A DNA stretch of 45,347 nucleotides from Methanobacteriota archaeon (GCA_002726495.1 PBTH01000021.1:1-45347); one strand, 5' to 3'. Positions 33,074-42,722 are shown, numbered from the stretch's first letter. Program-made: numbers and translations. Notes: generated by a model not told the origin, from the letters alone.

Positions 33074-34425
33074 CTTGGTGGTGCATTGGACCACCAAACC
33101 AATAATTCGGATTCATTTGTTGGTAAAGGGCAACCCTGATGGCCGCTTGTTAGAATTGAAAGGCGTTGATGAATGTCAGAAATCGCTTTCTTTAATCCTG
33201 ATGAGATGGTTTTGCCTTCTTCAGTGTGGAATATGTCTTCCAGAGCTGTTGACCATGCTTTGTCGGGATTCGCCCTTCTCCAAGATGCAAGAGGGGTTCT
33301 AAGGGGCCACATGGCAAGAGTCAGGCGAGCAAATCCCAAACGCTCATCTCTAAGTTTGAACACTTGTGCATCTGAAAAAGGAACATGAGATTGTTGTTTA
33401 AAGATCCAATGTTCAGCCAAGAGCCATTTGACAAGGCGTTGAGTATGGCGCTGTGTGACCATACGAATGGGGCCCAATGAAGCGTGCAATCTTGGCACTT
33501 CACTTGAGCCAACCATGAGTGAAAGCGTTCCGAGAATGGACCAGCATGAATGCGCAAATGGAGTGGCTGGAACATCGTGTTCTTGAGCGGTTTGAGTTGG
33601 CCAATTGTCTTCGGCTTCTTGCATCCATTCAGCAGGAGATTTACCGGATAACCAGCCAATGTGAATTGCAGTACGCTCTTGAGGGGCTCCAGGAAGGCGA
33701 GTCTGTTTTTTGACATCGCGGACCAATTGATTGAGCAGCGTCCGGTCAACTTCGTCGCCATCGACATTTAATGGCGAAGGTTTGCGATTGAAGAAACGTC
33801 GTAATTCACTTCTTAATGACCTTCTCAGTTCATCCAATCCGCCTTCATTGAGGATGGGTCCAACCACATGGCATTGATTGAATGGAGCAGGTACCGTGAC
33901 TTCCCCTGCCAAAAGGTCATGGAATCCTTTACGGATTGTAGTTTGAATCTCTTTGGTTTCAAAATATTCTTGCTTTTCACTTGTCATGCGCAAAGTGCCG
34001 GTTTTGATTCGCTTCATGGCTTTCTTTGGGTCGCAATCAATCCACAGTACCAAGTCTGGGATCATGGCTGCAGCATTCATTTTTGCAACTTGTTCCAGCC
34101 CTAATTCTCCAACAACACCCTGGTAAATCAGCGAAGAGTGAATGTTGCGGTCTGATATGACGACACATCCGCTTGCGAGCAGAGGTCGTATGAATGTATG
34201 AGAGTGGTCCAAGCGGTCTGCAGCAAAAAGACCGGCCTCTTCAAGCGGCGTTTTGTCGCCTAACTTCACCGAGGAGAGGGCCAGTTTTCCAAGTTCACTG
34301 TGGCGACGAGGCTCATGCGTTGAAACAACGTCTGGAAACGGGAATTCACTGAGGAGTTCAGCGAGAATTCTAGCGGCTTCTCCTTTGCCGGAGCCGTCAC
34401 CTCCTTCAACTGAAATCAAATACAT
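33055..34425 (-). CDS. tmk: Thymidylate kinase with long C-terminal extra domain
   Basis: Residues 1-215 are a dTMP kinase, making dTDP for DNA synthesis: P-loop VEGGDGSGKGE (residues 6-16), THEPRR, AADRLDH, the DR motif ISDRNIHSSLIYQG, and VLWIDCDPKKAMKRI. The P-loop ends in Gly-Glu rather than the usual Thr-Thr. Residues about 216-456 form a second domain of about 240 residues that I do not recognise; it is Trp-rich (IGWLSGKSPAEWMQ, WSILGTLSL, RLVKWLLAEHWIFKQ, WWSNAPPSHSDSA). Typical dTMP kinases are about 200 residues long, so this is a fusion. A 3 bp gap separates it from the upstream PEG-like membrane gene. Confidence 0.87.
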   Translation of the reverse strand: MYLISVEGGDGSGKGEAARILAELLSEFPFPDVVSTHEPRRHSELGKLALSSVKLGDKTPLEEAGLFAADRLDHSHTFIRPLLASGCVVISDRNIHSSLIYQGVVGELGLEQVAKMNAAAMIPDLVLWIDCDPKKAMKRIKTGTLRMTSEKQEYFETKEIQTTIRKGFHDLLAGEVTVPAPFNQCHVVGPILNEGGLDELRRSLRSELRRFFNRKPSPLNVDGDEVDRTLLNQLVRDVKKQTRLPGAPQERTAIHIGWLSGKSPAEWMQEAEDNWPTQTAQEHDVPATPFAHSCWSILGTLSLMVGSSEVPRLHASLGPIRMVTQRHTQRLVKWLLAEHWIFKQQSHVPFSDAQVFKLRDERLGFARLTLAMWPLRTPLASWRRANPDKAWSTALEDIFHTEEGKTISSGLKKAISDIHQRLSILTSGHQGCPLPTNESELLVWWSNAPPSHSDSA

Positions 34426-34428
34426 GTT

Positions 34429-35283
34429 TCAGTCCTCTCGCTGGTCTTCAAAATCAAATTTTGCAAACATGTTGAGAATCATTCCAGCAAGGATTAGGGT
34501 TGGTCCAATGATAATAAATCCTCTACCAAATAAGGCGAATCCGGCAAAATATTGACTCCTTCGGTAGTGCAGTCCTCGCCTCATTTCAACAGCGGATTGT
34601 ACGCCCGCGAAGGATGCGATAATGGTAACAATCCCTATTCCGCTTGCAAGTGCTACTGCGAAATCAAGTGTCGGACCCCCAATCGATTCCGAATTGTCTT
34701 CGTAGCGAGTGTCATTGCCGGTTTTCATGGTGACTGGCATAAGGCCTGCATCATCGGGAGTGAAGGTTCGTTCAACGGTTTGAAATCCATCTTTTGCGAA
34801 GATTAAGATATGGGTTTTTTTGGCCACATTATCAAGTGAATAATATCCGTATTCGTTGGTTACGGTTGATTGAAGGAGCGCCTTAGATTTGCCATCAAGC
34901 AGTTCAACAGTCACGTTCTCGACTCCAGTACCCTCGATATCAAGGAGTATTTCTCCTGAGATATCAGCAGTCTGTTTGTCAGACGACCATGCAGAAACAA
35001 AGGCTTCAGAAGGATTCCCTTGGAGGATTAAAGCACCACTAATGATTCCGAGTATACTTCCAATCAGAACAAGCGATGCGGCTAAATTTCTCCAACGATC
35101 AGCGTCTCTGTCAAGCATCTCATACCAATCATCTTGTTCGGGTACTTCGTTCGTAACAACCTCTTCGTATTCATCTTGATTGATGACGATTGGCTCCTCA
35201 ACCTCAACAAGCGCCCCAGCATTTTTCTTTGCTTGAACTCGTTCTCTTAGGGCTTTCATTCGGCGTTCGCGGTCTTCGTCCAA
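34429..35283 (-). CDS. Membrane protein with carboxypeptidase-regulatory-like beta domain
   Basis: 284 residues. An acidic cytoplasmic N-terminus (about 65 residues) is followed by a membrane span (LAASLVLIGSILGIISGALIL). Next comes an exported domain, residues about 105-175, ADISGEILLDIEGTGVENVTVELLDGK to YGYYSLDNVAKKTHILIFAKDGFQTVERTF. This is the pattern of carboxypeptidase-regulatory/PEGA-like beta-sandwich repeats. Two more spans follow before a charged C-terminus. The TTG at 35283 has a GAGGGGGG ribosome binding site 7 nt upstream. An ATG at 35259 lacks one. Function is unknown. It is probably co-transcribed with tmk. Confidence 0.68.
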   Translation of the reverse strand: MDEDRERRMKALRERVQAKKNAGALVEVEEPIVINQDEYEEVVTNEVPEQDDWYEMLDRDADRWRNLAASLVLIGSILGIISGALILQGNPSEAFVSAWSSDKQTADISGEILLDIEGTGVENVTVELLDGKSKALLQSTVTNEYGYYSLDNVAKKTHILIFAKDGFQTVERTFTPDDAGLMPVTMKTGNDTRYEDNSESIGGPTLDFAVALASGIGIVTIIASFAGVQSAVEMRRGLHYRRSQYFAGFALFGRGFIIIGPTLILAGMILNMFAKFDFEDQRED

Positions 35284-35360
35284 CTCCTTGCCCCCCTCTG
35301 TTACTGCGACAGCGTGCGCGGATAATACCCCTTCCCCTCAAAAACCGCGGCCGATTTGAT

Positions 35361-36566
35361 TCAATGTTTTAATTTCAACTCGACATAAATGATGAGACCT
35401 ATGGTGGTAAGCAACGACATGCCCGCAATGACAAACAATCCAGAAACTCCTTGTGATTCTTGAGCTTCATCTTCTTTTTCTTCATCGTTTACCGACAAAA
35501 GGGAGTTGTTCTCCTGAGTTTCTATCGGAACGTCGTCAAGGTTAACGAATGCATTGCTTCTTAGCCCGAGTTCGACGATTCGTCCAACTGCGCTCAATGA
35601 CTCTGCGCTCACTTTGTCAGGAGTGTCTTCCATTGTGTGCCAGTAGGTTCCAAATGTCATGGATTTTGCGTCCCCATATCGGGTATCCATCAAGTCAATA
35701 CTCGGTATACCTAACCTGTGAGGGTGAACATGATCGTCCAAAACACCCACGGCCACGTCGTATCTGATGATGTCCAATCCAGCAACTCCATTGCATCCTG
35801 TGGTGCCTTCTACCAATCCAAGAGCAGTCCCGAGTTCAACAACAGTGGACTTCAGCGTTTCGTTTCCCGGGTTGATGTTATGAAGTTGCAAATCCGCATC
35901 TCCAATCATGTCAAGCAAAATGAAGGCTTGTGTGGCTGCGATCTCGGCCTCTGAGAGGTTGTCCGCCCAAGCCTCAGCCCCGAGGGTGTAATTGTCACCT
36001 TGGTCTTCGGCGTCATTCAGGAAGATGACAACATCATAACCGAGGTTCATTTGAGGGATATGGTTTGCAAGTTCTAGGAGAACGGCGACGCCACTGGCGG
36101 CGTCATTTGCACCGGGGACTGGCAGGGAACGATTGCTCTCATTGAGGTCTCGGTCTGCATGACTTCGAGAATCGTAATGCGCAGATAGAACCACTTGCTC
36201 AGTAGTATTGGATGTGGAATTCCAACGGGCAAATACATTGGTGAGGTTTAATCCGTGGCTGATATGATTTGATGTGGTCACTTCCCAGCCTGCGTTTTTT
36301 AGGTCAGTTGTCACGTTTTCGCGGAAGGCAGCAGACCCTTCCGATCCGGGTGTGCGTGGCCCGAGGTCAACTTGCCATGTGATGGAGGCGTTGGCTTTGT
36401 TTCCGTCAAACGCAAGTTGGCCAACCTGCTCGCAAAGATCCGGGGATGAGGTGTGGCTTTGCTCAGCTGTTGCAAATGAGCCACCGAGTGTCATCAAGAG
36501 CGTTACACTCATGAGCAAGCAAACCAACTTTTGAGGGTGCTTGCCGGAGGGGCTGAGACGATGCAT
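35361..36566 (-). CDS. Secreted, membrane-anchored M28 zinc aminopeptidase
   Basis: 401 residues. A signal peptide (LVCLLMSVTLLMTLGGSFATA) starts the protein, and a C-terminal span (LFVIAGMSLLTTIGLIIYVEL) would anchor it outside the cell. The M28 zinc ligands are all visible: SAHYDS, PGANDAASG, NDAEDQGD (catalytic and bridging Glu/Asp), LLDMIGDAD and the final TYWHTMEDTPD. It should remove N-terminal residues from extracellular peptides, fitting a protein-scavenging lifestyle. The ATG has GGAGG 7 nt upstream and a TATA box centred 26 bp before it. It is divergent from the large PKD metalloprotease-like gene and shares that 75 bp intergenic region. Confidence 0.92.
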   Translation of the reverse strand: MHRLSPSGKHPQKLVCLLMSVTLLMTLGGSFATAEQSHTSSPDLCEQVGQLAFDGNKANASITWQVDLGPRTPGSEGSAAFRENVTTDLKNAGWEVTTSNHISHGLNLTNVFARWNSTSNTTEQVVLSAHYDSRSHADRDLNESNRSLPVPGANDAASGVAVLLELANHIPQMNLGYDVVIFLNDAEDQGDNYTLGAEAWADNLSEAEIAATQAFILLDMIGDADLQLHNINPGNETLKSTVVELGTALGLVEGTTGCNGVAGLDIIRYDVAVGVLDDHVHPHRLGIPSIDLMDTRYGDAKSMTFGTYWHTMEDTPDKVSAESLSAVGRIVELGLRSNAFVNLDDVPIETQENNSLLSVNDEEKEDEAQESQGVSGLFVIAGMSLLTTIGLIIYVELKLKH

Positions 36567-36587
36567 GCTGATGCCTCCACCACGGAC

Positions 36588-36596
36588 TCTTAAATA
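36588..36596 (-). promoter_or_regulatory. TATA box of the M28 peptidase gene
   Basis: On the reverse strand TATTTAAGA, preceded by the purine-rich CGAAAGGAGG (BRE-like), is centred 26 bp before the ATG at 36566. This spacing predicts transcription starting at or next to the start codon. Confidence 0.6.
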
Positions 36597-36611
36597 CCTC
36601 CTTTCGTTTGG

Positions 36612-36618
36612 CTAAATT
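36612..36618 (+). promoter_or_regulatory. TATA box of the PKD metalloprotease-like gene
   Basis: CTAAATT is centred 27 bp before the ATG at 36642, and no ribosome binding site precedes that ATG, which suggests a leaderless mRNA. It lies 20 bp from the divergent M28 TATA box. Confidence 0.5.
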
Positions 36619-36641
36619 GGGAATCTGTCAAGCGATTCTTT

Positions 36642-39600
36642 ATGGTGATTTTTTTGTCGGAACAGCGCTCCACTTCTGCTCTTGTTTTTGTTGGCCTTTT
36701 GCTGCTCATGAGCTTGAGTCCGTTTGCATTAACCGCCACTGCGGATTCAAGTGAAGATACGGCTTCATCCGCTGCTGTTGAATCGGATGGCGTGGTCATC
36801 GGAAATATCAGTGAATTCAATCCCAGTGGCGGAAGTGAGTATTTGTTTATTCACGAAAATGAGCCCGTCGTGTCCGCAACACAATTCATGAGGCAAGCCT
36901 GGGTTGAAGCAGGTCGGCCTGGTGTTGATGATATGGTTATCGACACGACAAGTGCTCGTGCATCGGGGCGCGCTTGTTCCCCCCATGTTGTTGGCGACAG
37001 TCTTACCGTTAGCATTTCTGGCGGCTCCCTTGATGCTTATGTTGCCAAGACCACAAACAGTGTTGCTTTCATCGTCCAAAACGGACGAACGCTCTCATCA
37101 ACGGTACTCAACAACCTTGCCAGCACATGGGATACCACAATTTATCCTACCATGACGACATACTACGGCAAAGACTACCAGGACGGGCGAGGGCTTGCAC
37201 CTCCCGATGTTGACAACAACTGCCAAGTCCAGATCGTCATTTACGATATAGATGGAGCCTACAACACAGGAGGATATTTTGCCCCTTCGCTTTCAAGTTC
37301 TACCGAATCGGTCTTCGTTGACTACGCAGACATAACCCTTGCGTGGGGTAAATCCATTCTAGCGCACGAACTTGAACATCTTCTTCACAACGCTCTTGAC
37401 CCCTATGAAAATTTGTGGATTGATGAAGGAAATGCTGATGTTGCAATTTACTTGTGTTTTGGAGCGGACTCTACCCTCACCGGGCACGTCAATGCCTGGA
37501 CGGGCAACCCTGAGCAATCCGTTCGATGGTGGAATCAACGCATTTCAGACTATGGTGCAGGATACATGTTTACCATGTACCTCGCTGAACATCTTGGAGG
37601 CGGCCCTGCTGTACGACAATTGGTTCAAGACTCTGCAACAGGTGGCCAAGGTGTTGAAAATCTAGCACTCTCTCCTCAATCTGGTCCAGTTGGTGCGGTC
37701 GGTACCACCATGAGTGAGATCTTTGCAAATTTCAGTATTGCAGCGACCTTAGACTCTGACCAGGGAATCTACGGTTACCCTAACTTGGATTTGAACCCAG
37801 CATGCTCAGGAGGTACATTCTGTCGTGCTCAACCAACAGAAGTTAACAGCGATTGGAGCACACCATGGTCTTCTACAGGCAATATGTTGGAAGGTTGGGG
37901 CATCAGGTCGTTCCAATTCACTCCAGGCAGTGCATCCCCTGCTCCGTTAACACTGCGTCTTACTGCTGATGTACCTCAATTCAATGGTGTGGTCGTATCA
38001 AAGGCAACCTCTGATGGACTCTGGAGTGTTACAGACCTTGATTTCAACAACAAAGTTGCAACCGGCCTCGTTCCTGGCTTCGGAAATTTGACCAATGAAG
38101 TTTGGGTGATCACTTGGTACGAAAGTACGCTTGCTGATTGCGATTACACTTCATGTGGCCCCTCTTATCCCACAGGAACTGTGGATGTGGAAGCTGCAAG
38201 AATTACCTCTCCCGCAACGCTCTCGCTGAATACAACGACTCTCGGGGACCGCGACGGAGACGGGATTGATGATACCGTCCAAATTGGTTACGGAGTCTTG
38301 TCCAATGCTTTCTTTGAAGACTTGGATGTTGAAATCACGGTGCGAGATGGTTCAGGAATTGTCATTGATTCATTGACCGACCGAATCGCAGCAGGAGGGG
38401 GAACAGTCGTTGATAGCGATGTTTTCTTTACTGCTCCTCTTAACGATGCGTACTCGTTTTCAATGGTCATGAAAGACATGCTCGGTTCAGTCGTGGACAC
38501 GCTTCAAACCTCTCCTTCAACCCTCAACAACATGCAACCCGTTGCTAACGGTTCGCTTTCCCTAACCGATGTACAAACTTGGGAGAATTTGAATTTCGTC
38601 GGTGATGGTTTTGATGCATGGGGCCTCTCGCTGAACAACAATACTTTGCCGTACCTTGACGCTCCAACAGCCTATGCCTGGGACTTTGGAGATAACAGCA
38701 CCTCGAATCTCAAATCACCATTGCGATCATACGCTTCGGTTGGTGTGTTCAACGCGACCCTAAGTGTGATGGATAGAGGTGGCTCGTGGTCAGAGGTTGA
38801 CATCCACCAAGTCAACGTCACCGACACAACCAGCCCGATACCAATCATAACAGTGAACAACATCGTTATTGATGAAGAGATTAGTTTGTTGACAAATCAG
38901 CGTATTTTATTCTCTGCGGGGCGTACAACAGACAATGTCCCATTGACCTCACTGGACTTCCATTGGGACTGGGGTGATGGGACTGCTGACTCTGGAATGG
39001 GTGCTTATTCACAACAACATGAATGGGGAGACATCGATGCAGAAAACATAACTTATACTCTCGTTCTTACCGTTTCGGATGGCATTAACAACGGTACGAA
39101 AACGATCAATGTTACCATCAACAACCGTCTTCCAATACAGATTTTTTCTGAAAACATGACGACAATGACTTACACAAATCTAGTCCTCCCTGATGTCTTT
39201 ATTGACGATGATGGTACCATTGAGACCTACGATTGGTCGTTTACTGATGGCGTTCGTATCGCCACAGGTATTCCTGCAAGAGGTGACGACTATTCTACGA
39301 TATCCAGCACCATTTCAAATCCAATCGTTGCTTGGGATACGCCAGGTAACAAGACCATCATGCTCACCGTTACGGATGATGACGGAAGTGAGATGACTGC
39401 GATGTTGAATGTGATGGTACTCAATCAACTTCCTGTTGCTTCCTTCGATGTAATTACTTCCTCTACCTTGGGCTCCCAATCCATTGATTTCAGGGAACAA
39501 GATGGTGAGGTCGACGAACCTTACACCTTTGATGGTAGGGACAGTTCTGATCCAGATGGGACCGTCGGAGATTCCACGGACCTCGTTTACAACTGGACGT

Positions 39601-40856
39601 TTTCTGACGGAACCTTTGAGGAGCGTCCACAGGTTACACACACCTTCACTGAACCCGGAATCCATACGGTTACCCTTGTCGTTATTGACGAACTTGGCGA
39701 AAGCAGTTTCCCACGAACGATGACCGTTCGGATTATCAATCCGGTTCCAATCATTCAAGTTCGTATCTTGGACGGCTGGCTTGATGACCAGAAAATCACA
39801 TCTTCTACCTCCTTCCCAGAAGGGAGCGTACCAGATGGCTGGTCACACACGTTCAACGAAGACAATGAAGTTGTAACTGCGCCAGGCGACATGCTCTACT
39901 TTGATTCGTCAGGAACTCGTGATGGAGACCGTCGCTTTGAAGGACGGTATGTGCCATTTGAGGCCGCTTCTCCAGACTGGAATGGATTGGTTCAGTATAC
40001 GTGGGACTTTGGAGATGCCACGCCATTGCAGCATGATGCGAGCCCTTGGCATGCTTATGTTCTACCGGGAACCTATCACGTGACGCTTACAGTTCGTGAT
40101 GCATTTGGAACAGGAGATGTCACAAGAATGTCGTTTACGGTGGTCGTTAATCATCCACCTGAAGTATACGAATTGTTCACCCCCGAAGAGATAATTGTTG
40201 GAGACTCCTACAGTTTCAATGCCAATATTTCAGAAGCAGGAGAGGATTTAGATCTTGAAATTTATAGAGATTTAGATGTTGACGATGGTTCAATTTACGA
40301 GAGAGATGAACGCATCCTCACTGAATTCCAGGTGCGCTGGGATTTCGACCTTGACAACGACGAAAATGAAAACGGCAATACTGGCGATGATTGGATCGAG
40401 CCAACGGCGGGGTACGAAGTCCGTGCAAGCCATGCCTACGCTCTTACGGGATATTATTCTCTCAAGGTAGAGGTTTGTGACGGCTTAGGCCAATGTGAAT
40501 CAATGTCTCAAGAGATTGAAGTTGTTCCAGAACCCGATGGGCCGCCATCTCTTTCTGATTTCACAGCAGATGAATGGAAATCCTGGGTTGCAGATGCTGG
40601 TTCGGAATTGGCTACATTCATTGGTCTCATCGCTGTTGCTCTTATCCTTGGATGGTTGGTAATGCGTGAGCCAAGTTCACTTGAAGAAGAAGCCAAAGAG
40701 GCTGCGGAAACTTATTCTGATGTAGAATTGGTTGAATCACAAGGTGGCCTCTTAGGGATGGACCACCACTTGCCTCCGCCTGCGCCTAAAATTCTGTCCA
40801 AAGATGAGCGACGTAGCGATGACAGCGGTTATATTCGTCCACTGCGACGACGCTGA
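36642..40856 (+). CDS. Large cell-surface protein: HExxH metalloprotease-like domain plus PKD repeats
   Basis: 1404 residues. A signal peptide (SALVFVGLLLLMSLSPFALTATA) leads into a protease-like region with HELEHLLH at residues 242-249 and WIDEGNAD, whose Glu262 would be the third zinc ligand (gluzincin-type arrangement). From about residue 680 there are about six PKD-like units (WDFGDN near 679, WDWGDG near 776, YDWSFTDG near 863, YNWTFSDG near 983, YTWDFGDA near 1120, VRWDFDLDND near 1232), each ending in a THTF / TVTL-like strand. A C-terminal span (FIGLIAVALILGWLVM) and a short charged tail anchor it. DRDGDGIDD near residue 535 resembles a calcium-binding repeat. It probably degrades or binds proteins or particles outside the cell. 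The exact peptidase family (M6- or M30-like) is unsure. Confidence 0.85.
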   Translation: MVIFLSEQRSTSALVFVGLLLLMSLSPFALTATADSSEDTASSAAVESDGVVIGNISEFNPSGGSEYLFIHENEPVVSATQFMRQAWVEAGRPGVDDMVIDTTSARASGRACSPHVVGDSLTVSISGGSLDAYVAKTTNSVAFIVQNGRTLSSTVLNNLASTWDTTIYPTMTTYYGKDYQDGRGLAPPDVDNNCQVQIVIYDIDGAYNTGGYFAPSLSSSTESVFVDYADITLAWGKSILAHELEHLLHNALDPYENLWIDEGNADVAIYLCFGADSTLTGHVNAWTGNPEQSVRWWNQRISDYGAGYMFTMYLAEHLGGGPAVRQLVQDSATGGQGVENLALSPQSGPVGAVGTTMSEIFANFSIAATLDSDQGIYGYPNLDLNPACSGGTFCRAQPTEVNSDWSTPWSSTGNMLEGWGIRSFQFTPGSASPAPLTLRLTADVPQFNGVVVSKATSDGLWSVTDLDFNNKVATGLVPGFGNLTNEVWVITWYESTLADCDYTSCGPSYPTGTVDVEAARITSPATLSLNTTTLGDRDGDGIDDTVQIGYGVLSNAFFEDLDVEITVRDGSGIVIDSLTDRIAAGGGTVVDSDVFFTAPLNDAYSFSMVMKDMLGSVVDTLQTSPSTLNNMQPVANGSLSLTDVQTWENLNFVGDGFDAWGLSLNNNTLPYLDAPTAYAWDFGDNSTSNLKSPLRSYASVGVFNATLSVMDRGGSWSEVDIHQVNVTDTTSPIPIITVNNIVIDEEISLLTNQRILFSAGRTTDNVPLTSLDFHWDWGDGTADSGMGAYSQQHEWGDIDAENITYTLVLTVSDGINNGTKTINVTINNRLPIQIFSENMTTMTYTNLVLPDVFIDDDGTIETYDWSFTDGVRIATGIPARGDDYSTISSTISNPIVAWDTPGNKTIMLTVTDDDGSEMTAMLNVMVLNQLPVASFDVITSSTLGSQSIDFREQDGEVDEPYTFDGRDSSDPDGTVGDSTDLVYNWTFSDGTFEERPQVTHTFTEPGIHTVTLVVIDELGESSFPRTMTVRIINPVPIIQVRILDGWLDDQKITSSTSFPEGSVPDGWSHTFNEDNEVVTAPGDMLYFDSSGTRDGDRRFEGRYVPFEAASPDWNGLVQYTWDFGDATPLQHDASPWHAYVLPGTYHVTLTVRDAFGTGDVTRMSFTVVVNHPPEVYELFTPEEIIVGDSYSFNANISEAGEDLDLEIYRDLDVDDGSIYERDERILTEFQVRWDFDLDNDENENGNTGDDWIEPTAGYEVRASHAYALTGYYSLKVEVCDGLGQCESMSQEIEVVPEPDGPPSLSDFTADEWKSWVADAGSELATFIGLIAVALILGWLVMREPSSLEEEAKEAAETYSDVELVESQGGLLGMDHHLPPPAPKILSKDERRSDDSGYIRPLRRR

Positions 40857-40904
40857 GCCGGCATAATCTAAAGCCTTCAATGACCAACGAAGAACGGTGA
40901 AGCA

Positions 40905-41921
40905 ATGCGATTGAGCACTTTTCTTGTTTCATCTCTTCTCCTTCTTCCTCTTCTTTCGGTTGGTCCATCGTTTCAATTAGGAGTCCAAGCTCAAGGTGAT
41001 TGTACGGGCGATATACAACCCATTGTTTGGAATGAAACCGTTGCAAGGCACGCCCTCGTCCCCCATACAGGGGGTTATGGCGACTATGCGTCTATTGCTG
41101 ATGATCGTGACAAGTCGCAGGAGATGGATTGGGGTGGAGGTGGAACAAATTACGATCCACAATTGCATCCAGAGGAGTACTGGATGTACAACCAACCATG
41201 GCCGTTACCTGCCCTTGAGCCGCTGACTACAGACCATTATACGAGCATGAGTATTGGAAACGATAGCGCAGGGGCGTTGCGTTTCAATCTTTCAAGCCAA
41301 CACAGGACGACATTCTGTGTCAATCTCCAAACGGTATCTGACAATGTGTCCTCGCCTGCTTCAGCAGATATTTACCTTCTGACAACGAATCAATACGACA
41401 TGTATTTGGAATCATACAACAGCAATCATTTCTACTCCTGGATGGGGGATTTTGAAGAAGTTTTGAGCGATCTTTCTCCTGAATGGAGGAGTTTTAACCC
41501 CGCAGGATGGAATACTTATCGAGATGTTCATCAGTATGAAAACAGGGATGAAGTTACCTTTTCACTTTCCCTTGACAGTCCCGAAGTTTACAATTCACTT
41601 TTTGACTCAGGGTCATATCAAGATTTTTACTTGGTCATCGATACATGGGATAATTCCCATGACCGTGATGCTGAGCCTTTAGGTGAGGTCGTGGTCGCAG
41701 ATGTCACAGTCATTACAGAAGAGCGTAATTTCATCTTGCCCCCATGGACGGTGCCATTGGCCTTCTTCGTTATGATTGGAGTCGTAGTGGCTCTCCCCTT
41801 CATCCTTAACAGCAGGTACATGAATGCAGGTGCGGGTGGAACAACCAATGATCCATCTTTGGAAACGGTACCTCTGCTTGAACAGAAACCGATTGGCGAT
41901 TCACCGCCGCCAAAAGATTAG
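40905..41921 (+). CDS. Exported, membrane-anchored protein of unknown function
   Basis: 338 residues. A signal peptide (LSTFLVSSLLLLPLLSVGPSFQLGVQA) is followed by an extracellular domain with many aromatic and Asp/Asn residues, plus Cys pairs (DCTGD, FCVNL) that could form a disulfide. A C-terminal span (VPLAFFVMIGVVVALPFIL) comes before a 40-residue tail. The middle resembles a beta-sandwich (TTFCVNLQTVSDNVSSPASADIYLLTTNQY), as in prepeptidase-like C-terminal domains, but I cannot assign it firmly. It is in the same direction as the PKD protein, 48 bp after it, with a weak TATA-like sequence near 40868. A shared cell-surface role is inferred. It ends 3 bp before the convergent aroD. Confidence 0.68.
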   Translation: MRLSTFLVSSLLLLPLLSVGPSFQLGVQAQGDCTGDIQPIVWNETVARHALVPHTGGYGDYASIADDRDKSQEMDWGGGGTNYDPQLHPEEYWMYNQPWPLPALEPLTTDHYTSMSIGNDSAGALRFNLSSQHRTTFCVNLQTVSDNVSSPASADIYLLTTNQYDMYLESYNSNHFYSWMGDFEEVLSDLSPEWRSFNPAGWNTYRDVHQYENRDEVTFSLSLDSPEVYNSLFDSGSYQDFYLVIDTWDNSHDRDAEPLGEVVVADVTVITEERNFILPPWTVPLAFFVMIGVVVALPFILNSRYMNAGAGGTTNDPSLETVPLLEQKPIGDSPPPKD

Positions 41922-41924
41922 GGT

Positions 41925-42722
41925 TCAGTATTCCATCAAGGCCCAAGCGCTCTTGAGATCTCGGATGTTCACGAGGCCTTTGTCTGAAAGTCTGAATTCA
42001 TTTCTCAATGATGCGTAAACAAGCGACTGACCGAGTACGGGCGCGTGAAGCCGTCCCCAATCTCCGCCGTTTCCAAGAGCCATGAGGGCAAACTTGTGCT
42101 TTGAGCCAAGAAGTTCATGGCATGCCTCAACAATTTGCAAGGCGTCTTGGTGGTCATTTACAGTTCCACAGAATTTGAATATCTCACCTTCAGTGGCGTG
42201 TTCTTCAACCATTGCAACGAGGTCCGATGCACTTGGGGTTGATTCAATATCGTGGATGGATGACACAATTCCGATCTTTGCAGAAGCGGCCATTTCCAGA
42301 ATTTCCTTGCGTTGTTTTCCATCGATAGAAAGTTCAACATCAATGGTTGTAACTCCCGATTCAATAGCCTTCTTCATCACTGAAAGACGTTCTTCTTCGG
42401 TTCCTGGAAAATGACCGCCTTCACTTAAGGGTCGCACGGTGAAGATAACTGGCAAAGGGATACTTTCTTTCAATGAAGTGATGGATTCGTCGGTGTCGAC
42501 GTCGCCGATGTCAAGAATGTGCCACTGGTCTTCAGGAGGGAGAACATGGCGAACTTCTCCTTTTTCGTCTTCTACGGCTTCATGAGCGGGTTTCTTGAGG
42601 TAAAGGCGGTCAAAGCGTACTTCCACCATGTCCGCTCCAGCAATGTTTGCTCGAGCGGCTTCATCAGCCATTTCTTTGACAGTAGTTCCTTCCAAGGATA
42701 CGCAGATGTTTGGGCCAGTCAT
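41925..42722 (-). CDS. aroD: 3-dehydroquinate dehydratase, type I
   Basis: Shikimate pathway step three, dehydrating 3-dehydroquinate through a Schiff base. The 265-residue product shows the type I TIM-barrel motifs: MVEVRFDRL (substrate Glu/Arg), FTVRPLSEGGHFPG, SSIHDIESTPS (catalytic His), EIFKFCGTV (Schiff-base Lys) and the C-terminal GNGGDWGRLHAPVLGQSLVYAS (substrate Arg). It is slightly longer than the usual 220-250 because of an insert after residue 40 (KKPAHEAVEDEKGEVRHVLP). The ATG has GGGGAGGAC upstream. A TATA-like ATATAAAT lies about 65 bp upstream on the same strand. No other shikimate genes are nearby. Confidence 0.93.
   Translation of the reverse strand: MTGPNICVSLEGTTVKEMADEAARANIAGADMVEVRFDRLYLKKPAHEAVEDEKGEVRHVLPPEDQWHILDIGDVDTDESITSLKESIPLPVIFTVRPLSEGGHFPGTEEERLSVMKKAIESGVTTIDVELSIDGKQRKEILEMAASAKIGIVSSIHDIESTPSASDLVAMVEEHATEGEIFKFCGTVNDHQDALQIVEACHELLGSKHKFALMALGNGGDWGRLHAPVLGQSLVYASLRNEFRLSDKGLVNIRDLKSAWALMEY

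Noticed and set aside
40786..41046. Reverse-strand ORF spanning the gap between the PKD protein gene and the next exported-protein gene.
   Set aside because: It overlaps two well-supported genes on the other strand and its translation shows no recognisable pattern.
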